Source: Sphingopyxis sp. | GTDB lineage: Bacteria > Pseudomonadota > Alphaproteobacteria > Sphingomonadales > Sphingomonadaceae | DNA length: 64,000 bases | Assembly (NCBI RefSeq): GCF_019459305.1 | Contig: NZ_JAIBES010000008.1 | Span: 1 to 64,000, forward strand | Direction: 5' to 3' | In this document: in pieces, positions 49,392-58,078 of the stretch | Position numbering within the stretch: the stretch's first letter is position 1 | How the letters are laid out: every line of letters begins with the position of its first letter | Program-made: the position numbers and the translations under genes | Notes under the pieces: generated by a model | The model's database searches: none | The model's input: the letters and a program-made list of their open reading frames with translations, nothing else | What the model was told of the DNA's origin: nothing

Positions 49392-50329
49392 GGCGCGACA
49401 TCCCCCACGACGAGCTCGGCCGCCGCCAGATCCTCGATCGCGGTGCCCACCGATTTGAACAGGGTGATCGCCTTATCATCCATACCGCGTCCCGGATGCG
49501 CGCCCGAACAAAGCGCCGCGAGATCGGCTTCGATCGCGTCCATGCCGAGCGCGCCCGCAGCGACCGCCTGCTGCAGGTCTCCCGCCTCGTCCATCGCGCC
49601 TTCATGCGTATCGACGAAAACGCGCGCACGAGCGAAGGCCTCGGCATCGGCCTCGCACATGTCAGGGCGGAAGGCGCCGATCAGGTCGATATGCATGCCG
49701 GGCCGCAGGGCCGCGCCCGCGATCAGCGGGTCGGTCGCGAGCGTCGCGGCCGACACAATATCCGCTGCCGCCAATCCCGCCTCAATCGTCGCGATCGCCG
49801 CTGCCGGATAACCCTGCGCGCGCGCGGCGCACGCCGCCGTCTCGGCCTTGTCCGCGTCGCGGCCCCAGACCATGATTTGGTTTATCCCAAAAGCAGAGGA
49901 ATAGGCTTCGATGATCGCCGCATTGAGCGCGCCGGTGCCGATCACGAGCAACGTGTTGGACGCTGGCCGCGCAAGCCGCGATGCCGCAAGAACCGACGCC
50001 GCGGCAGTGCGGCGACGGGTGAGAACAGCGCCGTCGATCGCTGCAATCTGCCGCCCGGACACCCTATCACTCAATATGTAAGTCGACTGGATCGACGGAC
50101 GCGTGCGCGGATCGACGGTGACGATCTTCGTCCCGACCCGCTCGCTCCCCTTCCACGCCGGCATTACGAGCAGCGACGCGCCGCCCATATCGGCGGCAAA
50201 CCGCGACGGCGCATGATATTCGCCGGAGGCAAAGGCGCGCCGCAAGGCCGCGATCAGCGCGGGCATCGGCGTCGCCCGCGCGACCGCTTCAGCGTCGTAA
50301 AAGGGAATTGTCGCCGCCGCCCCGGTCAT
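49388..50329 (-). CDS. Ornithine cyclodeaminase/mu-crystallin family reductase
   Basis: 313 aa. Features are MPALIAALRRAFASGEYHAP, the substrate loop LVMPAWKGSERVGTKIVTV, and AAIDGAVLTRRRTAAASVLA with the catalytic Asp/Lys region. The NAD(P) fold is LLVIGTGALNAAIIEAYSS. Next to AcnX genes, this family is known to act as delta1-pyrroline-2-carboxylate reductase, giving L-proline from 3-hydroxyproline. It overlaps both neighbours by four bases. Confidence 0.88.
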   Translation of the reverse strand: MTGAAATIPFYDAEAVARATPMPALIAALRRAFASGEYHAPSRFAADMGGASLLVMPAWKGSERVGTKIVTVDPRTRPSIQSTYILSDRVSGRQIAAIDGAVLTRRRTAAASVLAASRLARPASNTLLVIGTGALNAAIIEAYSSAFGINQIMVWGRDADKAETAACAARAQGYPAAAIATIEAGLAAADIVSAATLATDPLIAGAALRPGMHIDLIGAFRPDMCEADAEAFARARVFVDTHEGAMDEAGDLQQAVAAGALGMDAIEADLAALCSGAHPGRGMDDKAITLFKSVGTAIEDLAAAELVVGDVAP

Positions 50330-51225
50330 GCGCCAGGAGTTCTGAGCTTCAGCATTTCGCGCGTTTCGGCAGGCGTCGCGACCCCATAGCCGCCGACCGC
50401 GTTGACGAGCGTGTACGCACGCTCGACGAGCTGACCATTGGTCGCCCAGACGCCGCGCGACATGTAGAGATTATCCTCCAGTCCGACACGGATATTGCCG
50501 CCGAGCAGCAGCGTGTGCGCAAGCATCGGCATCTGTTCGCGCCCGATGCCGAATGCGCCCCAGATCGTGCCCGGCGCCATCAGGCTTTTCTGGTACAGGA
50601 TCGTCTCAACGCCGTGCGGGGCCGCCCACTGCACCCCTAGCACCATCTGCATCATCGCCGGGCCGTCGACCAAGCCTTCCTCGACCAGCTTGTTGCCGAA
50701 CAATATGTCGCCGGCTCCGAACACTTCGAGCTCGGGCTTCACCCCCGCGGCCTTGAATCGCTTCGCCATCGCGCGCAGCGTGTGCGTCGGGCTGAAATAG
50801 ATATATTCGGTCGGCCCCTCGACCTGATTGTTCGTGACGATGTCGAGTGTCGCGATTTCGGGAAGCAGTTCCTCGACATGAGCGACCCGCTCGTCGACGC
50901 CGACGACATCGCTCCCGGGCAGCATATGGCCTTCATTCTCCGGGTCGGGAAGGAAATAGGCGCCCATGCCGCAAGTGAGGTTGAGCACGATATCGGTGCC
51001 GGTCTGGCGAACGCGGTCGACGACTTCGCGAAAATGCGCACGGTCGCGATTGCCTTCTCCCGTCTCAGGGTTGCGGACATGGATATGGACGATGCTCGCG
51101 CCCGCAGAGGCCGCCTCGATGCAGGCGTCGGCGATCTGCTTCGGGGTGATCGGCATCGCCGGATGCTTCCTGTTGAAAGGCGCGCCGCCGGTAACGGCGC
51201 AGGTCAGGATCGTCTTTTTGCTCAT
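50326..51225 (-). CDS. BKACE (beta-keto acid cleavage enzyme, DUF849)
   Basis: 299 aa from ATG 51225 (GGGAAG upstream). BKACE enzymes condense a beta-keto acid with acetyl-CoA and split it into acetoacetate and a new acyl-CoA. The zinc ligands are in VHIHVRNPETGEG (HxH) and in PELEVFGAGDILF (Glu). IVLNLTCGMGAYFLPDPE and GNIRVGLEDNLYMSRGVWA bind the substrate carboxylate. Members serve lysine (Kce) and carnitine degradation among others; the pocket residues do not let me choose a substrate. It overlaps the reductase gene by four bases. Confidence 0.9.
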   Translation of the reverse strand: MSKKTILTCAVTGGAPFNRKHPAMPITPKQIADACIEAASAGASIVHIHVRNPETGEGNRDRAHFREVVDRVRQTGTDIVLNLTCGMGAYFLPDPENEGHMLPGSDVVGVDERVAHVEELLPEIATLDIVTNNQVEGPTEYIYFSPTHTLRAMAKRFKAAGVKPELEVFGAGDILFGNKLVEEGLVDGPAMMQMVLGVQWAAPHGVETILYQKSLMAPGTIWGAFGIGREQMPMLAHTLLLGGNIRVGLEDNLYMSRGVWATNGQLVERAYTLVNAVGGYGVATPAETREMLKLRTPGA

Positions 51226-51227
51226 CG

Positions 51228-51986
51228 TCATTCTTCCCATTCCATATTGCCGCTCACGGCGATGATCTCGCCGGTGATTTTCTTGCCGGCGTCTGAGGTG
51301 ATGAATTCAACCATGTCGGCGAACTCGCTGAGTTCGACCTTGCAGCGCAGCGACACATATTTGAGATAGTCGTTTTCGATGTCTTCGAAGCTGCGGCCCG
51401 TCGCATCAACGTTGCGCTGGACGATGAAGCGAAAGCGGTCGTTGTTGATGATGCCGGGCAGGATCGCGTTGACGCGGATGCCCGACGGACCCAGCTCACG
51501 CGCGCTGTTCTTCGTCAGCCCCTCGACCCCCGCCTTCGACGCGATATAGGGCGCGCGGAACGGGATGCCGGTGCGCGTCGAGCAGGTCGAGAAATTGACG
51601 ATCGATCCGCCGCCATTAGCCTTCAGCATCGGGACCGCACGCTTCATCGTGTAAAACATGCCCGACAAATTGACCGCGATGGTCTTGTCCCACTCATCCT
51701 CGTCTAAATCCTCGATCGCGGCGCGCGGACCCGCCATGCCGACGACGTTCACCAGGATCGTGAGGTCGCCAACCTGCGCGCGCACATCGCCGAACAAGGC
51801 TTCGACCTCGGCGCGCACGCCGACGTCAGTGACGCTGCCGCTCATCCCCGGATTGGCTGCAAGCGTTGCGGCGACCGCGTCGCCGCGCACATCGCAGATA
51901 TGCACCTTCGCGCCCTTCTGCAGGAAACGCTCCGCAATCGCGCGACCAACGCTGTCGCCCGCTCCTGTAATCAGCACTCGTTCCAT
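51228..51986 (-). CDS. SDR-family dehydrogenase, probably supplying the beta-keto acid
   Basis: A 252-aa classical SDR. LITGAGDSVGRAIAERFLQ binds NAD, and the NNAG motif is altered to VNVVGMAGP. The active site is FSTCSTRTGIPFRAPYIASK, with Ser and the YxxxK pair intact. The end of the gene lies two bases from the BKACE start. Oxidising a beta-hydroxy acid to the keto acid used by BKACE is the obvious role, as carnitine dehydrogenase does in carnitine degradation, although that enzyme belongs to another family. Confidence 0.9.
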   Translation of the reverse strand: MERVLITGAGDSVGRAIAERFLQKGAKVHICDVRGDAVAATLAANPGMSGSVTDVGVRAEVEALFGDVRAQVGDLTILVNVVGMAGPRAAIEDLDEDEWDKTIAVNLSGMFYTMKRAVPMLKANGGGSIVNFSTCSTRTGIPFRAPYIASKAGVEGLTKNSARELGPSGIRVNAILPGIINNDRFRFIVQRNVDATGRSFEDIENDYLKYVSLRCKVELSEFADMVEFITSDAGKKITGEIIAVSGNMEWEE

Positions 51987-51999
51987 GCAGCCTCCTTGA

Positions 52000-52488
52000 T
52001 CAGATTGTTTGCGCCGGCAGCATCAGCTGCTCGGCGATGCCGCGTTCGCGATCGGACAAGGGCGTCGCCTTGCGCCCGTCGAGGTCGAAACGAACGGTGA
52101 CGCCCTCCAATATCGTGCAGCGTTTACCGTCGGGGCGCCGCGACAATATCGTGCGGTGCCGGAGCGACGAGCGCCCGACCGACAGGATGCCGCCGGCAAG
52201 GACAAGCAAGTCCCCCGCGACCAGTTCGTGAAGATAGCGAATCTCGTGCGAGACATCGGCCCAGCCAACGTTGCGGCCATCGACCTCGCCCGCGGTGAGT
52301 CCGAAATACCCGAGCAGATGGTACACCGCATTGTCCATTAACGGCATCTGGTGCTGGACCGACATGTGCCCCATCGCGTCACAATGCCAAGGGAAGACGA
52401 CTCCGCGGAAGGTCTCTACCGGCACTCTTCCTATTGATTCCAGGGTGTTTTCGGATTTCATCGGGCGCCTTTCCGTTACCGTTCGCAT
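52000..52488 (-). CDS. Hotdog-fold acyl-CoA thioesterase (4HBT)
   Basis: 162 aa (ATG 52488, or MKSENTLESIG nine codons later). VFPWHCDAMGHMSVQHQMPLMD is the 4HBT signature with the catalytic Asp in HCDAMGHM; RYLHELVAGDLLVLAG and SLRHRTILSR follow. It is the first gene of the operon, 14 bp before the SDR. In carnitine operons a 4HBT enzyme hydrolyses betainyl-CoA formed by BKACE, so by analogy it releases the acid from the CoA ester made here. Confidence 0.85.
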   Translation of the reverse strand: MRTVTERRPMKSENTLESIGRVPVETFRGVVFPWHCDAMGHMSVQHQMPLMDNAVYHLLGYFGLTAGEVDGRNVGWADVSHEIRYLHELVAGDLLVLAGGILSVGRSSLRHRTILSRRPDGKRCTILEGVTVRFDLDGRKATPLSDRERGIAEQLMLPAQTI

Positions 52489-52528
52489 CGAGGTAATCGC
52501 CGATGCTTGACTTGTCTACACAGATTAT

Positions 52529-52539
52529 ACACAATGTGT
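52529..52539. promoter_or_regulatory. Palindrome in the divergent promoter (candidate GntR site)
   Basis: ACACAATGTGT is an 11-bp palindrome centred between the catabolic operon and the TonB-receptor gene. A related ATACA..ATGTAT arrangement (60163-60178) precedes the M20/GntR genes, which suggests one regulator for all three transcripts. Confidence 0.4.
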
Positions 52540-52594
52540 TCACTGATTATCCGCACTCTCGTCACAATCCATAAAACGTGCAAAAGGGGATATT

Positions 52595-54721
52595 ATGCGT
52601 AGCAAGCTGAAGACTGGATCGGGCCTCGGGGCACTCGCCGCACTGCTATGGACGGCGCCCGCCTTCGCGCAGACGGCCGACGACGCCGACAAGAGCGGGA
52701 GTGCAAATGAAATCGTGGTGACCGCGCAGAAGCGTGAGGAACGGCTTCAGGATGTTCCGATCTCGATCACCTCGCTCGGCGGCAAGGATCTCGACGCACA
52801 GGCAAGCGGCGGCGTCAGTGAAGCTTTGCGCTCGGTTGCTGGCATTTCGATCACTAGCTCGCCGCAGGGCGGCGGAACTCAGCTTACGATCCGCGGTGTC
52901 GCTGCCAACGGCGCGACCCTCTCAGGCTCCAGCACCTCGGCTTTTTATATCGACTCGGTTCCGTTCGGCCTCGTCAAGTCGGCGATCCTTCCCGACACCA
53001 ACGCCTACGACATGTCGCGGATCGAGGTGCTGCGCGGACCGCAAGGCACGCTTTATGGTGCCAACGCGCTGAACGGCGTCGTTCGCGTGCTCACCAACGA
53101 TGCCAGTCTCGACCGCTTCGAGTTCAAGGCCCGCGCCGGCGTAGCCGCCACCGAAAGCGGAGATCAGAGCTATCGCACCGACATGGCGGTCAACATCCCG
53201 CTGGTTGAAGACAAACTCGGTCTGCGTATCGTCGGCGGTTTCGAAAATGCCGGCGGCTGGATCGACCAGCCGGCGCGCGGCATCAGGAATGCGAACGACA
53301 GCCAGTCGCGCAACATCCGGATCAAGCTCAACGGCCAGCCGACCGACGCGTTCAGCTTCGGCCTGTCGGCATGGATCTCGCGCATCGATCAGGATGCGCC
53401 CGCCTATGCCAATGAAGACGGGAACCAGCTGACCACGGTGCCTCTGCCGCAAAAACTAAACTATGACGCTTTCAGCGCCAAACTTGGCTACGACTTCGGC
53501 GCGTTCCAGGTATCGAGCGCGACGAGCTATCTCAAATTCACCAACCTCAGCGAGCGCGACTATACCAATCTCGCCGCCAATCAGACGCTCCACACTGAAA
53601 TCAGATCGAAGATCTTCACCGAGGAGCTGCTGATCAATTCTTCCGGCGACGGCGACTGGCGCTGGTCGGTCGGCGGCTTTTACCGCGACGCATCCGACCT
53701 TCTGAACCAGACTTTGTTCGTCCTGCCCGCGCCGATCAACTTTAAGGACAAGTCGCGCTCGTTCGCGGCGTTCGGCGAAGTCACGCGCAGCTTCATGGAC
53801 GGCACGCTCGAGGTCACCGGCGGCCTGCGCTACTTCAAGGACCGCGTGACCCAGATCGAGCTGACGCCGACCACGGGCAACCCCGCGCAGCCGCTAGCGC
53901 GCCGCACCGACAGCTTCGAAGCGGTGACCCCGCGCGCGGTGGTCACCTGGCTGCCGAGCCGGCGCTTTACCGCCTATGCCTCCTATTCGCAGGGCTTTCG
54001 CAGCGGCTTCAACCAGAGCCCGACGATCATCCGCACCGCCCCCGGCATCCCGCCGGTCAAGGCTGACCGCCTGTCGAACTATGAAGTTGGCGCAAAAGGC
54101 AGTCTCCTTGGCGGCGCGCTGACCTTCGATGCCGCGGTCTACTATATCGACTGGAAGGATATTCAGCAGAACCTCAACGTCGATATTAATGGCGTCGTCT
54201 TTGCAGCGACGGTCAATGGGCCGAAGGCGAGCGGATTGGGCACCGACCTCTCGTTAACGGCGCATCCGATTGAGGGGCTCGACATCGGCGGCACTTTCAG
54301 CTGGAACGGGCTCGACCTGGCTGGTCCGATCGTGACGCAAACCGCCGGCGGCCCCGTCACTCTGTATCAAAAGGGCGACCGTCTTGCCTTCTCGCCCGAA
54401 TATACGGCGAGCGGCTTCCTCGAGTACCGCTTCCCAATCGGGCAGGCGGGGCTGAAGGGCGTGCTGTCGGGGTCGATGACCTATCGCTCGAAAATTCCTG
54501 CGCGGTTGCTGGCCGCAGGTACCGCGCGCTATTTCCTCAGCGACGAGCCGCTGCTTGCCCGCGCCAGCCTCGGGCTCGAATCGCCCGACAAATGGACCGC
54601 CTCGCTTTATGCCGAGAATATTGGCGGCTGGAACGGCATCACCCAGCCTCCGACGGATATCAGCCAGCAATATCGCGTGCGTCCGCGCACTTTCGGGCTG
54701 CAGTTCGAATTCCGTTATTGA
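52595..54721 (+). CDS. TonB-dependent outer-membrane receptor
   Basis: A 708-aa receptor. The signal peptide is GLGALAALLWTAPAFA-QTA, followed by the sphingomonad plug opening EIVVTAQKREERLQDVPISI. The plug domain runs to about residue 165 (RIEVLRGPQGTLYGANALNG). The beta-barrel follows, with extracellular loops, the TonB-family signature FRSGFNQSP and ending TFGLQFEFRY with terminal aromatic residue. It belongs to the large iron-independent nutrient receptors of sphingomonads. The adjacent peptidase and carrier suggest uptake of a peptide-like or amphiphilic substrate. Confidence 0.93.
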   Translation: MRSKLKTGSGLGALAALLWTAPAFAQTADDADKSGSANEIVVTAQKREERLQDVPISITSLGGKDLDAQASGGVSEALRSVAGISITSSPQGGGTQLTIRGVAANGATLSGSSTSAFYIDSVPFGLVKSAILPDTNAYDMSRIEVLRGPQGTLYGANALNGVVRVLTNDASLDRFEFKARAGVAATESGDQSYRTDMAVNIPLVEDKLGLRIVGGFENAGGWIDQPARGIRNANDSQSRNIRIKLNGQPTDAFSFGLSAWISRIDQDAPAYANEDGNQLTTVPLPQKLNYDAFSAKLGYDFGAFQVSSATSYLKFTNLSERDYTNLAANQTLHTEIRSKIFTEELLINSSGDGDWRWSVGGFYRDASDLLNQTLFVLPAPINFKDKSRSFAAFGEVTRSFMDGTLEVTGGLRYFKDRVTQIELTPTTGNPAQPLARRTDSFEAVTPRAVVTWLPSRRFTAYASYSQGFRSGFNQSPTIIRTAPGIPPVKADRLSNYEVGAKGSLLGGALTFDAAVYYIDWKDIQQNLNVDINGVVFAATVNGPKASGLGTDLSLTAHPIEGLDIGGTFSWNGLDLAGPIVTQTAGGPVTLYQKGDRLAFSPEYTASGFLEYRFPIGQAGLKGVLSGSMTYRSKIPARLLAAGTARYFLSDEPLLARASLGLESPDKWTASLYAENIGGWNGITQPPTDISQQYRVRPRTFGLQFEFRY

Positions 54722-54731
54722 GTCTCTTGTG

Positions 54732-54758
54732 GGGGCCGGATCGCTCCGGCCCCTTTTT
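54732..54758 (+). terminator. Intrinsic terminator between the receptor and peptidase genes
   Basis: A perfect 9-bp stem, GGGGCCGGA (54732-54740) with TCCGGCCCC (54745-54753), has a TCGC tetraloop and a TTTTT tract. It stands only 14 bp before the peptidase start codon, so any transcript covering both must read through it. Confidence 0.85.
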
Positions 54759-54772
54759 CAAAAGGTTTGCCC

Positions 54773-56767
54773 GTGCCCTCCCCGGAAAGCGATCTCCCCT
54801 CCCCCGCAGCCGAAGCGATCGAAGCCCAGGTCCGCGATTATTTCGAGCGCCTCTACCGGCCCGGCACGGGGCAGTTTCATGGGATAGTCCATGTCGCGGC
54901 CAATCCGGCGAGCGGCGTCATCGCCTTTTCGGGCCCGATGATACGCGCCGGCGGCGGCTTCCCGGTCACGCGTATCGGGCTTCTCGCTCCCGACGGCGCG
55001 GTCACGCTTCTCGGCAGCGATACCGCGAACGACAGCCAGCCGAAATGGTCGCCCGACGGTTCCCGTCTCGCCTTTCTGTCCGATCGCGATCATGGGGCGG
55101 GCAACTTCCAGCTGATGATCGCATCGGCCGAAGCCCCCGATGCCGCCTCCGCGCCCGCGCCCATCGCCGGCGAGGCAATCGAGAGTTTCGTCTGGGCTGC
55201 CGACAGCCGTCACTTGCTGCTTCAGAGCGCCGACGCAGGCGCCGATGCCGCCGGATCAGCCGCGACTGCGCGGATCGGGGGCGGTGCCAGCGAACGGCCC
55301 TCATGGATGCCCACCGTCGAAACGGGCAGCCACGACGGCCTGTGGCGCCATGCGCATATCCTCGACATCGAATGCGGAGCGCTCGGGCGCGTCGGTGTTG
55401 ATGGCCAGAATGTCTGGGAGGCCGACTGGTGCGGCCCCGACGCCGTCGTCGCGATCATCTCGGCCAGTCCGACCGAGGGCGGCTGGTACCAGACCGAAAT
55501 CGCGATCGCCCCGGCTGCCGGCGGGGCGTTCGAACGCTTCGCCGCGAGCGAAGTCGAGCTTGCGGGGGTGACGGCCTCGCCCGATGGCAAGACGATCGCG
55601 GTGATCGAGGGACGCTTCCACCGCACCGTCCAGCTCGGCTCGCTCATCCTTTACGACCGCGCGACGGGCGCGCCGCGCGAGCCCGATATCGGCGCGCAGG
55701 TTTCAGCGCTCGCTTGGCGCGATACGAAGCGCCTCTTCTTCACCGGCTTCACCGCTCCCGGATCGATCGCAGGAACCCTGAATATCGCAAGCAACACTGT
55801 AGCGATCGAATGGCGGGCATCGGGCACGGCCGGGCGCAAAGTGCCCTATGCGGTCCCCGAGGGACGCGATGCGGTTCTCGTCCCCGGTCATGCCTTCAAC
55901 CGCTATCCCTATCTCGCGCGTTCGGGTCCGACGGGCGAAGAGTTGCTGCTCGACCTCACCCCGCCCGATCTGGCGCCGATCCAGGCGCGGATGAAGCCGG
56001 CCGAGGTTGTTCGCTGGCAGGGCCGCGATGGGCTCGAAATCCTCGGCTATCTTGCGATGCCTGATGGGGTAGAACGCCCGCCGCTCGTCGCCTTCATCCA
56101 CGGCGGCCCTTCGCACCTGTTCCGCGACAGCTGGACCTTCGACAACCCGCTCGCGGCGTTGCTCGTCAGTTCGGGCTATGCGGTGCTCTTCCCCAATCCG
56201 CGCGGCAGTTCGGGGCGCGGGCTCGATTTCGCGAGCCGCGTAATCGGTGACATGGCGGGCGAGGATGCCTACGACATTCTGGCGGGTATCGACCATGTGA
56301 TCGCCAACCGTCCGGTCGACGGCAGCCGGCTGTTCGTGACCGGGGGCAGCTACGGGGGCTTCATGACGACGTGGCTCGTCGGTCAGACAGGACGCTTCCA
56401 GGCCGCCTGCGCGATCGCGCCGCTGACCGACATGCGCAGCCAGTTTTTCACAGCACATCATCCCGAATTCCTGTCGCTCTATTCGGGCGGCGATCCCTAT
56501 GACGTCGGCGGCGTCTTCGACCAGCGTAGTCCGCTGGCGCATGCGAACAAGGTGACGACCCCGACGCTGCTCATCGCGGGCGAGATGGACAAGACAACGC
56601 CGCCGGCACAGGCGGTGCAGTTCCACCATGCGCTCGTCCTCGGCGATGTGCCGACCAATCTCGTTCTTTATCCCGAAGAGGGCCACGCCGCTGCGCGCTA
56701 CGAGGCTCAGATCGATCAAGGAACCCGCGTGCTGCGCTGGTTCGCACAATGGAAAGATCGCAATTGA
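54773..56767 (+). CDS. S9-family serine peptidase (prolyl oligopeptidase/acylaminoacyl type)
   Basis: 664 aa from GTG 54773 (AAAGG at 7 nt; a TTG six bases earlier has no room for a ribosome site). The N-terminal half is a beta-propeller with TolB-like WSPDGSRLAFLSD units. The C-terminal alpha/beta hydrolase has GGPSHLFRDSWTF (oxyanion region), Ser in VTGGSYGGFMTTWLVGQ (about 525), Asp in AGEMDKTTPPAQ (about 605) and His in YPEEGHAAAR (about 637). No signal peptide is visible, so it probably acts in the cytoplasm on imported peptides; members cleave after proline or remove acylated residues. Confidence 0.91.
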   Translation: MPSPESDLPSPAAEAIEAQVRDYFERLYRPGTGQFHGIVHVAANPASGVIAFSGPMIRAGGGFPVTRIGLLAPDGAVTLLGSDTANDSQPKWSPDGSRLAFLSDRDHGAGNFQLMIASAEAPDAASAPAPIAGEAIESFVWAADSRHLLLQSADAGADAAGSAATARIGGGASERPSWMPTVETGSHDGLWRHAHILDIECGALGRVGVDGQNVWEADWCGPDAVVAIISASPTEGGWYQTEIAIAPAAGGAFERFAASEVELAGVTASPDGKTIAVIEGRFHRTVQLGSLILYDRATGAPREPDIGAQVSALAWRDTKRLFFTGFTAPGSIAGTLNIASNTVAIEWRASGTAGRKVPYAVPEGRDAVLVPGHAFNRYPYLARSGPTGEELLLDLTPPDLAPIQARMKPAEVVRWQGRDGLEILGYLAMPDGVERPPLVAFIHGGPSHLFRDSWTFDNPLAALLVSSGYAVLFPNPRGSSGRGLDFASRVIGDMAGEDAYDILAGIDHVIANRPVDGSRLFVTGGSYGGFMTTWLVGQTGRFQAACAIAPLTDMRSQFFTAHHPEFLSLYSGGDPYDVGGVFDQRSPLAHANKVTTPTLLIAGEMDKTTPPAQAVQFHHALVLGDVPTNLVLYPEEGHAAARYEAQIDQGTRVLRWFAQWKDRN

Positions 56768-58062
56768 GTACGCCCCCTCCACCCGCGGCCGTGCAGGGCG
56801 GCGGCGCGGCGCATCTCTACACCCCCTCCCGGCGCTGGCTGTTCCTCTCCATTCTTTTCTTGGTAGGCGCGTCGAGCTCGATCGACCGCGTTGTCATCTC
56901 GGTGCTGCTCGAACCGATCAAGCAAGAGTTCCAGGTCTCCGACACCCAGCTCGGCCTGCTAAGCGGCCTCTCCTTCGCATTGCTCTATTCGGCGTTCGGT
57001 CTGCCGATCGCGCGCTTTGCCGATCGCGGCAACCGCAAGAAACTGATCGCGGTCGCGATTTCGGTCTGGAGCCTGATGACGGTGCTGTGCGCGGCGGCGG
57101 CCAGCTTCTGGCAGCTGCTGCTCGCCCGCATCGGCGTGGGAGTGGGAGAGGCTGGCGCGACCCCGCCCGCGCAGTCGCTGATCGTCGATTATTTCCCCAC
57201 CGCGCAGCGCGCCCGCGCGATCGGTATCTTTGCGACATCGGGAACGGTCGGCTATCTAATCGGCCTCTCGGCGGGATCGCAGCTCGTCGCGGCCTATGGT
57301 TGGCGTGCGACGCTCGTTGCTTTTGGCCTGCCCGGGCTGCTGATCGCCGCGCTCGTCTACTGGATACTCGACGAACCGCGCCAACGAGCCGACGCCGCAG
57401 TGCGGCGCGGCAGTAGCGAGGATTTTCGCACCTCGGTCGGCCGGCTTGCCGCGAAGCGGTCCTTCGTCCTGATGCTGACCGGCTTCACGCTTTATCATTT
57501 TGCGGCCTATGGCTCACTCGTCTTTGTGCCCTCCTATCTCGTGCGCGTGATCCAAAGTCCGATCGAGCAGGCAGGGCTCTATTATGGCGCGACCTCGGCG
57601 CTCGCGGTGCTGATCGGCAGCCTTGCCGGCGGAGCTATTCATGACGCGCTGTCGCGGCGCGATCCGCGCTGGATCGTCCGTTTTCCGGCCATCGCATTCG
57701 GACTCGCCGCGCTGCCCAATTGCGCGATGTTCCTGATCGACGATCTACTCAGCTTTCTGATTGTCAGCACGATCGGCGGCATTCTGCTCTACGCCGCGCT
57801 ACCCGCCGCCTTCGCCGCGATCCATGCGGTATGCGGCAGCGCGCGCCGCGCTACGGCAATTGCGGTCGTCCTTTTCTTCGGCAATCTGCTGGGCTTTGGC
57901 CTCGGGCCAGTGATCACCGGTGCGCTCAGCGACCATTTCAGCGCGATCCACGGTCCCGAAGGTTTGCGCTATGCACTGATCATCGTGATGGCGCTGACTG
58001 TTCCGACTGCCTACTTCTTTTACCGTGCGAGCGGCAAGGTGGCGGAAGATCAGGAGGATTGA
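56749..58062 (+). CDS. MFS transporter, Spinster-like
   Basis: A 437-aa carrier with twelve predicted membrane helices. It shows LLSGLSFALLYSAFGLPIARFADRGNRKK in pieces (the MFS motif A is GLPIARFADRGNRKK) and ARIGVGVGEAGATPPAQSL, the Spinster/hexuronate-type motif. Central linker: PRQRADAAVRRGSSEDFR. It overlaps the peptidase end by 19 bp if ATG 56749 is the start; a TTG about 15 bases further in with GGAAAG before it is the alternative. It probably carries the imported substrate across the inner membrane. Confidence 0.9.
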   Translation: MERSQLSTPPPPAAVQGGGAAHLYTPSRRWLFLSILFLVGASSSIDRVVISVLLEPIKQEFQVSDTQLGLLSGLSFALLYSAFGLPIARFADRGNRKKLIAVAISVWSLMTVLCAAAASFWQLLLARIGVGVGEAGATPPAQSLIVDYFPTAQRARAIGIFATSGTVGYLIGLSAGSQLVAAYGWRATLVAFGLPGLLIAALVYWILDEPRQRADAAVRRGSSEDFRTSVGRLAAKRSFVLMLTGFTLYHFAAYGSLVFVPSYLVRVIQSPIEQAGLYYGATSALAVLIGSLAGGAIHDALSRRDPRWIVRFPAIAFGLAALPNCAMFLIDDLLSFLIVSTIGGILLYAALPAAFAAIHAVCGSARRATAIAVVLFFGNLLGFGLGPVITGALSDHFSAIHGPEGLRYALIIVMALTVPTAYFFYRASGKVAEDQED

Positions 58063-58078
58063 GGCTGGCGGCTGCGGC

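Noticed and set aside
49295-50389. 364-aa plus-strand frame
   Set aside because: Antisense to the ornithine cyclodeaminase-family gene; translation is arginine-rich and featureless.
54592-55401. 269-aa plus-strand frame overlapping receptor and peptidase
   Set aside because: Out of register with both real genes and rich in Arg/Ser; a shadow.
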